A stretch of DNA of 64,000 nucleotides from Panicum virgatum (lineage: Eukaryota; Streptophyta; Magnoliopsida; Poales; Poaceae): the NCBI RefSeq assembly GCF_016808335.1, contig NC_053149.1, positions 37,712,118-37,776,117 of the forward strand. The letters run 5' to 3'. Within the stretch, counting starts at the first letter, position 1. Each line of letters begins with the position of its first letter. Positions 57,101-64,000 of the stretch are shown here, piece by piece. Under the pieces are notes generated by a model. That model searched no databases and was not told where the DNA came from. It saw only the letters and a program-made list of their open reading frames with translations. Made by a program: the position numbers and the translations under genes.

Positions 57101-58591
57101 GGGTTAGCAGAATAGGTTCACTAACTGTGGTTGTTTGCTTGCTGCCACATTCAGATAGCACCCATAAGTCTCAAACTTTACACTGGCTTTATGCAAAGAA
57201 AATAGATAAAGAGACCTTTCGACAAGCATGTATCCCTTGTTCCTAAACCAGTGGATCTGAATTTTCCCGGCCCCTTTCCATGAGTAGCACTACTACCACT
57301 CCCATCACCAGTTCACCACGACGGTTGCAGTTGCAAACTAGTAATCGTTATGACCCAACTCCTACTTTTAGGGTTGAATAAGCGCGTTGGTGTCACCGTT
57401 CCAGCCACTGAACCATAGAAATGGTGGACACACTTATATATCAGAGTACAATGCTATGAGCCTAGGAAAGTTTATGCTGTCCATTTGACCTTTAAAAACC
57501 AAGATTTGTAGATGCACCCTCCTTGAGTATAATAGTGGAGATTTGTATAAATGCATGTCAAGTCGAAGAAAAGTGCAAAATACTTCTTGGCTCGCAACTG
57601 GAAAGGGTGCAGGCATTAGATCATCAGTTGATAATAAGTTCGCACTTTGTCTTTTATGGGAGATGATAAAGACTACCAAAATCTCCACTACGTCAAATCT
57701 TGCTTCCTAAAAATCAAGTGGTAGCATTGTAATATGATATATAATGCGGCTGCCTTTTCAATGGTTCTATGGCTGGAATGATGGCACGTTTTATGCGATC
57801 CTGACACAGAGGAGTTAGGGCCGTGGTGATTGCAACCTCCATCCCTCCCTTTTTATACTGAACGCTAGTGTTGTCTATTTACATTTTATATTGATGTTTG
57901 TTAGTTGGCGGACTAGAAGAGTTAATTACGTTTTGAGCAGGAACATAATAAGTAGATTTTGCTTGCTTTTGGCATTTCAGGGTCCCTTGTAGAGCAGGTA
58001 CATGCACAACACCAATTCAAGTCACCTCATCTCAATTGGTCTCAAACGACATATTCCCACCGGCTGTTGTGAAGGCCATGCTCTACCCTGGAGCTATCGT
58101 GAGCAGCCTCACTAAAAGCATTGCATTTCCAAGGTGGAGTGACCTGTTTGACATTTACAACCTGACAGAAGCCAAAAATGCCTCTGAAGTAGTTGATCTC
58201 CAGCGTCTAGAGGTGCTTTTTAAATAATTAATCTACAACTCATTTTGGAACAATGCCTGTATGAACTCTTTACATAATTGTCTGTCTTCTTAATCAGATA
58301 CTTGCTGGAAGCTACTTCTGTGTTGCTGGAGCACTTGTCGGCATCATTAATCCTGGGAGGATGACTTTGTTTGGTACCCTTTTGGTTATATGGGGTCTAG
58401 TGAAAGAAGCACTGTTTGGGAAACCTGTAAACAGCGATCCAACACAATCGACTTATGTCTACCCGACCATTTTGATTGCACTGATCTGTGCATTTATGTC
58501 AATAACATACAATGTAAAGACGACGGCAAAAAGTAGTCCTGTTTCTATTGCAAAGCCACTGAAAAGTTCTGCCAAGTCAAAACTGAAGTAG
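54148..58591 (+). CDS. Conserved plant membrane protein of unknown function (3 exons)
   Basis: Exons 54148-54344, 57981-58212 and 58298-58591 join to 723 bases, a 240-aa protein. An Ala/Arg-rich N-terminus (1-45) precedes hydrophobic segments at about 50-65 ([12 protein letters not shown]), 147-162 ([15 protein letters not shown]), 163-180 ([17 protein letters not shown]) and 190-208 ([15 protein letters not shown]), followed by a Lys/Ser-rich tail. I recognise it only as resembling uncharacterised plant transmembrane proteins. Splice sites are GT-AG; exon 1 uses CG/GTCGGT to make Arg-Val-Pro-Cys. Intron 1 is 3.6 kb, inflated by an RTE LINE and a hAT element. No disruption is seen. Confidence 0.85.
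54778..55657 (-). mobile_element. RTE-clade LINE, 5'-truncated, in the intron
   Basis: The minus strand encodes the C-terminal part of a reverse transcriptase from [16 protein letters not shown] (the FADD catalytic box) through [34 protein letters not shown] and [18 protein letters not shown]. The 3' end carries a GTTGATGATG-type tail as in RTE elements. The 18-bp direct repeat GGTGATTAATAATCTACA flanks it exactly (54760-54777 and 55658-55675). It is antisense to the host gene. The frame is open over 236 codons, so the insertion is fairly young, but the endonuclease half is missing. Confidence 0.92.
55700..55800. repeat. Retroelement-like scrap in the intron
   Basis: The words TTTTTTTTTCGTGAACACTC and GGAGAGTTGCGTATCATTG resemble a frequently repeated grass element end. 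Class is uncertain. Confidence 0.35.
56482..56951 (-). mobile_element. hAT-type element of GGGTCGA motifs, copy 2 (inverted)
   Basis: The 470-bp element has the same termini as the 50380 copy but lies in the opposite orientation, in intron 1 of the membrane protein gene. A perfect 8-bp duplication GTTATACT (56474-56481 and 56952-56959) flanks it. Confidence 0.93.
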
Positions 58592-58803
58592 ACATTGTTG
58601 CAACTTCAATCCTTGTAACTCATTTCCCCTATTTATGTCCTAAAGACAGGTTTGAGGGTAATCTGAGGATTTTTTTGGTGTATCTCACTTTCAATACTGT
58701 AACATTAACTTTCTACCTTGCAGTGATGATTCAGGCGGTCACTCATTTGTACTGTTGACCAAACACACATCTGTAATGTTGATAAAAGACAGCTAATCCC
58801 CAA

Positions 58804-60946
58804 TGTTGAGATTGTTGGTGTATATGTGAGCCTTTGTATAGAGGCCCATCTAGAGGTTCATGTATAGAATCTATATATCCCACCCTTCTAGGGTTTGGAG
58901 GAATACAATCCATTATTCTCTCCTATCCTCTGTCTAACATGGTATCAGCTAGCCATCCTCCTCTCTCCTCCTGCCTCTAGCTGCCGCCGCCCCTCTCCTC
59001 TGCTGCTTCCCTCTCCTCTGCTTCTGTAGGCACCCTTGTGTCGCGCGTGGCCCCAGGGCCGTGCGCCCCGCGTGTCCGCCCTTCCTCCTCCGGATCTGGC
59101 CGCCGCAGCCCTTCCTCCTCCGGATCCGGCCGCCCCTGCCGTCGCCCTTGCCACCGAGCGCGAGCGCGCTGCGGGGGTCGTGGCCCCATCCCCGGCGCCG
59201 GCCGCGATCTTGGTCGCCGCTGCGCCCCTGGATGTCGCGCCCCTAGCCGCCCTCTCCTCCCTGCCCGGTGCGGATCCAGCACCTGTGGAGGACGCGGCGA
59301 GCGCTCCTCTGCTCGTTATGGGCGAGGCAGCTGCTGGGGGTGGGGTGGATGTGCCGGCCCCTCTTGGGCCATAGCCCAACGGGCCGCCCCCCGCCTCCCC
59401 ATGGGCCACCACCCCCTGGGCCGCCGCCGCCGCCGGTCCTTCCTGCGCCGGCCCATCCGTCCCCGGCCGCGCCGGCCCAGCTGCCCGCCGTCGCGCGCGC
59501 CGTTGCCGCCGCTGCGGGCGCCACAGATGCCGCGCACGCCATGGTCGCTGGCGCTGCGGACGCCGTAGTCACCGCGCGCGCTGCTGGCACCGCGGGCGCC
59601 GCCGCCGCCGCCGCCGCTCCTCCTCCGTCCTGGCCGGCCTTCGGTATGCGTCCCGGCGACGCGCCATACGCTGCCGCTGCCTTTTGCGGATACGCCGGGG
59701 CTGCTTTGGCCGACGCTGCCCTCACTGCAGCTAAGGCCCAGGAGCAGGTCCGCGCTGCTGCCCTCGCTTGGGAGCCCACGGACTCCGTGCTGCTAGCCGT
59801 GGATGCGGCTGTGGGCGCGGGCGCGTCCCCAACTGCGGGCGCCGCGACCGCCACCGTCGCCGCCGCCTCGTGGCCGCCCTGGCCGCCGCCGCTGCCGCCA
59901 ATGGCGCTGCGCCCACGCCACACATGGCCGCGACCGCGCCTCTTCCAGCGCCCGCGCCGCTCGTGGCTGCTCCCGCGGTGCCTCTACCCACGATGGCCGC
60001 CAATGCTACTACGGCCCTCCTCACCGCCAAGTCCGAGGCTGCGACGGCTCAGGAGCGGGCCCGCGCGGCTGCCCTCACTTGGGAGTGCGAGCGCTCCGCG
60101 GCCGACGCTCCCTACCTCCCTGTCCCGCCCGTCGTCCCCTTCACCGAGCACGGCCCCCTCCTTGGTGCTCCTCTCACCGGCCAGCCCGGGGGTGGGGGAG
60201 GCCGAGGGCATCGTCGGCGGAGGGGACGTGGTGGTTGTGCTCGGGGTACTCCGGACCCGACTCCGGCTCCCACTCCTGCTCCTGGCCCTGGAGGTACGCC
60301 CTGGCCATCCTTCCGCGCCCCATGGCCAGAGCGCATCCCGATGTGGCCGTTTCAGGGTCGGGGGGGGGGGGAGGGGCTCGTCCTCAGCCCTAGCCGACGG
60401 CCATGCTCGCCGCTACTGCTCCCCTGTTCGCGCCTTTCTGAACCCCGCCCGCTCCACCCAGCCAGCAGCCGACCTGGCCTGGGGGGTGGGACCAGGCCAC
60501 ACTGGCGCAGTCCTTCAGCGCCATGGGGCGGACGCCGCCGGTCAGCACCGAGTGGATCGCCGACTCGGGTGCCTCCTTCCACACCACCCCAGATGCCGGT
60601 ATCCTCTCTTCTGTCCGACCCCCACACCCCTCTTGTCCTTCTTCCATCATGGTTAGTGATGTGTCTTGTCTTTCTGTCACCGCCATGGGTTCTGCTCCTG
60701 ACTCTTTTTGTTTTCCCAATGTCCTTGTTGCTCCTCAGATGGTTCATAATCTTCTTTCCATTCGTCTGTTTACAGCTGACAATTCTTGTTTCATCGAGTT
60801 TGATTCTTCTGGCCTCACTGTAAAGGATTCGGCCTCCCGGCGTCCGCTACTCCGATGTGACAGCACGAAGCCCCTTTACACCCTTCGCCTTCCTTCTTCC
60901 GCTACACCACTCTCGCCTTCTTGTTTCTCTTTGACAGCTGAAGACT
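58804..60946 (+). mobile_element. Copia retrotransposon, 3'-truncated
   Basis: A short LTR (about 58804-58939, TGTTGAG...TCTAACA) is followed directly by the primer site TGGTATCAG (58940-58948). The GC-rich gag region (59040-60500) is broken by frameshifts and contains two related stretches, AQEQVRAAALAWE and AQERARAAALTWE. From 60523 an open frame reads EWIADSGASFHTTPDAGIL (protease, catalytic DSG) and NLLSIRLFTADNSCFIEFD, the GAG-pre-integrase side. The element stops near 60946. Integrase, reverse transcriptase, RNase H and the right LTR are absent. It sits just downstream of the membrane protein gene. Confidence 0.88.
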
Positions 60947-61487
60947 AAAGCTGAACATTTAGAAGCTAGCGATGCCAGGGAGATGGGAGTCGGTGTCTGC
61001 TACGAGCTGAAGAGATATCTTTTATGTTTGAGATATGAGCTGAAGAGATATCTTTTATGTTTGAGATGTGAGGCCGTTTCCAAGTCACCGGTCACAATCT
61101 TCCACAGTGCTTCCTCTTGGTTAGAGCTTCCTCACAAAAAGATAAAACAAGCATCATCTTCATTCCAGTTCAATTATTGAGATTCCTCTCTGTCTATTCC
61201 CTCCCTCCTGCTGTTATAATGATTGTTATTGTTAGCCAGTGTGAGTAATACATGTGCATTTGATGTTGTCCTTATTTACTACTAGTAGTTAATAGCTATT
61301 AAGATGTAAGCCCAGTAGCTCACGCACCCTTCCACCAACAAAATACTTGTAGCTGCCACTTTCCGCATCTGACTGCAGGGAAGTGGGAAGAAGAGGGATA
61401 GTCTCCTCTCCAGTTACTCTGTTGCCAGTCTCCCTACACATTGTCACTAGACCTGTTGGTGTTCAGAATTCCCAGGCCTCGACTGCC
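60947..61487. other. Spacer and leader upstream of the racemase-family gene
   Basis: An open frame at 60983-61180 is split by an exact 33-bp in-frame tandem duplication (61004-61069). No recognised product. 61200-61487 is the likely promoter and 5' UTR of the next gene. Confidence 0.45.
61004..61069. repeat. 33-bp tandem duplication
   Basis: Units 61004-61036 and 61037-61069 differ only at the next-to-last base. In the open frame they encode YELKRYLLCLR twice. Confidence 0.95.
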
Positions 61488-63149
61488 ATGGTCCAGATGT
61501 CTCTGCAGAGGTAAAAATTGTACTTTACCTTTTTGTTTACTGGTGCTTAGTGTCTTTGTGTTTATCTAGGATGCCACATCTGTTATACAATGAATCAATG
61601 ATTCAAAACCTGTTCCTGCAGGAGCATAGCCATATCTCCTCGTGGCTCCTTATCTGAATCGCTGCATTGTGTGGGTGGTGCAAGAAGAAGATGGGCGTCT
61701 TGTAGATCCCAGTCTTCAAGCTTTGCTTATAGTGCGAGACTGTCTCCGATCCTTCTCAAGACCGATAGTGAAATTGATCCCTCCGAACCAAAGAATTTGG
61801 ATCCGAGCTCCTCAGCTTCAAGAAGTGGACCTTACAGTGCAGCTTGTCATCCATCAGGCACTGTTGGAGTAATTGGAGCATCTTCCACTTCCTCTCTCAG
61901 ATTTTTTAGAAATTTTTTTGTGTTGGAGTACCAGAGATGGAGAAGAGGCACCTCCATTCGTCATCTGTAATGATCCACTCGTCAAGAAAGAGCTATTGTC
62001 TTCTGGAAACCATCTCAATTCTGACTCTAGTATTGCTCTTGGGAAGTTAAGGCAGAAGAGGCTCTTCTTGGAGCAATCTGGAGCATGTTGCATTGTTATG
62101 CCATGCCAGTTCTTACATGCCTGGCGCGATGAGATTTCACAGGGTTGCTCGGTTCCTTTCCTCCATGTTGGTGATTGTGTTGCAAATGAACTCAAAGCAG
62201 CAAACTTGAAACCTGTTGAGTATGGAGGTAATGTCTGTGTAGGTGTTCCAGCTACCAATGATACACTGGCTAGAAAGTGCTACTTAGACAAGCTTGAGAG
62301 ACAGGTAAACTGACTCTCTCTCTATCTCTCTCTTCCAATCAATCGTTGCATGCTTAAAGATTACCTATCTTACCCTTTCATCCTCTCCTAGAAAAAAAAA
62401 TTAGAGTGGTATCAATGTTTGTTTTCAATATAAGATGGGTTTAATCCTCTTATGGAATTGTTCAAATATCTTGAAGAATGGAATAGCAGGACATAGAAAG
62501 AGCGGTTTTTAGACCACTTTGATCAGGCATTTTTAGTAGAAGTGAGGCTTTTCTTTGAAAGTTCGTATTTGACAACACCATCATTCATGTGTATTTTCCA
62601 AAAATAAGACAATTCTGCTCCTACGTCACTGATGGATAGTCAGATTTTTTCCCAGTCACTTTGCGTGATACCTCCTACCTTTGTCTGAAAGCTAAGGTCA
62701 CAAAAAGATTGACAACTGCAGGGCTTATGGCCAGGCTGTCCATTCTTCATTTGCCAGTCCCATGATAAATTGTACAGTCCCAATTTGTCATCAAATTTTT
62801 CTTTGACAGTACTCTATATTCGTCCAATTTGAGTGTATGGTTAAATTGTTTCTTGTTTAAATATCATCATCAGGGTTTTGACGTGCTATGTCCAGATAAA
62901 GCTTCCATGCAGCACACGGTGTTACCATCAGTCGATGCATTTAGGAAGGGGGACTGGGAAGGTGCAAGAAATCTACTGCGAGTGTCACTCCAAGTTCTTC
63001 TTGTGCGAGCTGTCAATACGGTAATCCTTGCGTCTGATGACCTTGTAGGCATCCTGCCTGATGACGACCCTCTGCTCAAGAAATGTATAGACCCAATGGA
63101 TGCCTTGGTCCGAGAGGCCATTGTATGCACAAGAATACCTCGACCATGA
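61488..63149 (+). CDS. Asp/Glu racemase-family protein with an apparent frameshift
   Basis: Exons 61488-61510, 61622-62304 and 62874-63149 form the gene. After a transit-peptide-like N-terminus the domain begins with GTVGVIGASSTSSLR. A phase change follows inside the T run at 61902-61907. The frame then continues FLCWSTRDGEEAPPFVICND, ACCIVMPCQFLHAW (MPC holding the first catalytic Cys), CSVPFLHVGDCVANELK, GFDVLCPDKASMQHTV and VRAVNTVILASDDL to a TGA at 63147-63149. The family interconverts L- and D-amino acids without cofactor or acts as hydantoin or maleate-type enzymes. Five rather than six T would restore SLRFLEIFLCW. So this is a recent pseudogene, a sequencing error, or a gene starting at the ATG of 61873 with a shortened N-terminus. 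Confidence 0.85.
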
Positions 63150-64000
63150 TATGCCTCAGATTACTCTGGTTCTTGTGTAGGTCCCAAGCCCCAATAGTAG
63201 CTGTTTGCACATTGACTTCCTGTGAGCACATTTGTAGATTTTAAGATATACAGGACTCATCTCGTCAACATCATTGATGGTTGAACACATTGTGCATTTT
63301 GATCTGTGGTACCCTTCTGTTTTGCAAGTTGCAACCAAGTCATCAGAGATGGTGACGACCCCACCCGCAAGCCCAGATATGTGAAACATTTTGTCCTGGC
63401 TGCTCCATACAGAAGAATTCCAAACAAGAATATAGGAATCAAATAGCTGATGTGATGTTTCTCGAGATCAGGTTGTCGATAGAAGTAGAACAAATGAAGA
63501 CACCGTCGAATCTAAACTTTGCACAAGGAGCACATTTTCCTTTCAGATAAGTTGCAAGTATAACTGTCGTAAAATTTCACTTCGATGTCTGAAAGAGAAG
63601 CTAAGGGAGCAGCATCTTGAGATGTTAAAATTTCCATCATAATTAGAAAGAATCTGTCCTCAAAGTTGGTGAATGCTAGCTTATTGCAAGTGCTTGTGCT
63701 GCAGCCAGCCAGCCATCACAAACAAATTGCGCAGGGCATTAATCCAGAGAGCATCCTATGATCCTATAACAGCAGGATTACATGCCAGGATCTGGAAGAC
63801 ACAGAGATGAGTGTGTCCAAATTAGCAAGCATCTCCAAATTTTGGTGAATCAATACCGCTTCGCAAATGCTGCAGCAATTACAAATTCTTCAACGCATCA
63901 ATTCAGACAGAGCATCTGCTTCCGCTCTTCCTCTATCACAGCAGGATTGCATGCCCGGACCTGCAAAAGTCTGTGATCGGTGGTGTGTTCATCAGGAGTT
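63150..64000. other. 3' flank of the racemase-family gene with a diverged duplication
   Basis: Two stretches, about 63715-63792 and 63870-63962, share words such as AGAGCAT and ACAGCAGGATTACATGCC versus ACAGCAGGATTGCATGCC. On the minus strand the right one follows TTTTGCAG, so it might be an exon edge of a gene beyond the window. No protein is recognised. Confidence 0.4.

Noticed and set aside
59243..59923. 226-codon minus-strand Ala-rich frame
   Set aside because: It is the antisense shadow of the GC-rich Copia gag region.

Overview
The window is nuclear DNA of a flowering plant, almost certainly a grass. Split genes with GT-AG introns sit among many small transposable elements of kinds common in grasses: CACTA elements with TAGTACCGG subterminal repeats, Stowaway and Tourist MITEs, an Au-type SINE and Copia LTR pieces. 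Gene 5' ends are GC-rich, as is usual in grasses. I cannot name the species; a panicoid grass is a guess. No bacterial operon, CRISPR array, rRNA or true tRNA gene was seen.

Seven real protein genes can be supported: (1) a single-exon DnaJ/DUF1977 ER membrane co-chaperone (933-2063, minus); (2) an 11-exon A1 aspartic protease with signal peptide and GPI-like tail (7278-10647, minus; the exons sum to an open 513-codon frame); (3) a four-exon peptide deformylase 1A (41498-45632, plus; 260 aa); (4) a two-exon LC8-type dynein light chain (48173-49072, plus; 185 aa); (5) a three-exon conserved membrane protein of unknown function (54148-58591, plus; 240 aa); (6) an Asp/Glu racemase-family gene (61488-63149, plus) carrying one apparent frameshift in a T run; and (7) at lower status, a FAR1-like gene with several lesions (15117-15783). 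These are ordinary housekeeping genes and do not form a shared pathway.

The rest is mostly a nested transposon landscape. From left to right: a LINE split by a deletion-derived CACTA (3.46-6.3 kb); a long-TIR, Pack-MULE-like element carrying a serpin exon, itself hit by a hAT element (12.1-14.6 kb); chimeric receptor-kinase fragments joined head to head (16.9-17.3 kb); an LTR-like block (20.9-22.5 kb); and a 10.7-kb CACTA element with a perfect GTT target duplication (22754-33474). That CACTA carries a decayed TNP2-type transposase, an intact 102-codon ORF and a hairpin also present in the smaller CACTA. Further right are a tandem MITE pair, an Au-like SINE with a 15-bp target duplication, a TE nest inside intron 2 of the deformylase gene, two near-identical hAT elements in opposite orientation with perfect 8-bp duplications, a double-hairpin foldback element, an RTE LINE in an intron, and a truncated Copia element.

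The most interesting signals are the hairpin shared by the two CACTA elements, the recurring class of hAT-like elements filled with degenerate 6-12 bp motifs (five families in 64 kb), the internal block of subterminal-type repeats with a TATA motif inside the large CACTA, and the serpin-carrying element whose captured start codon appears to be lost.
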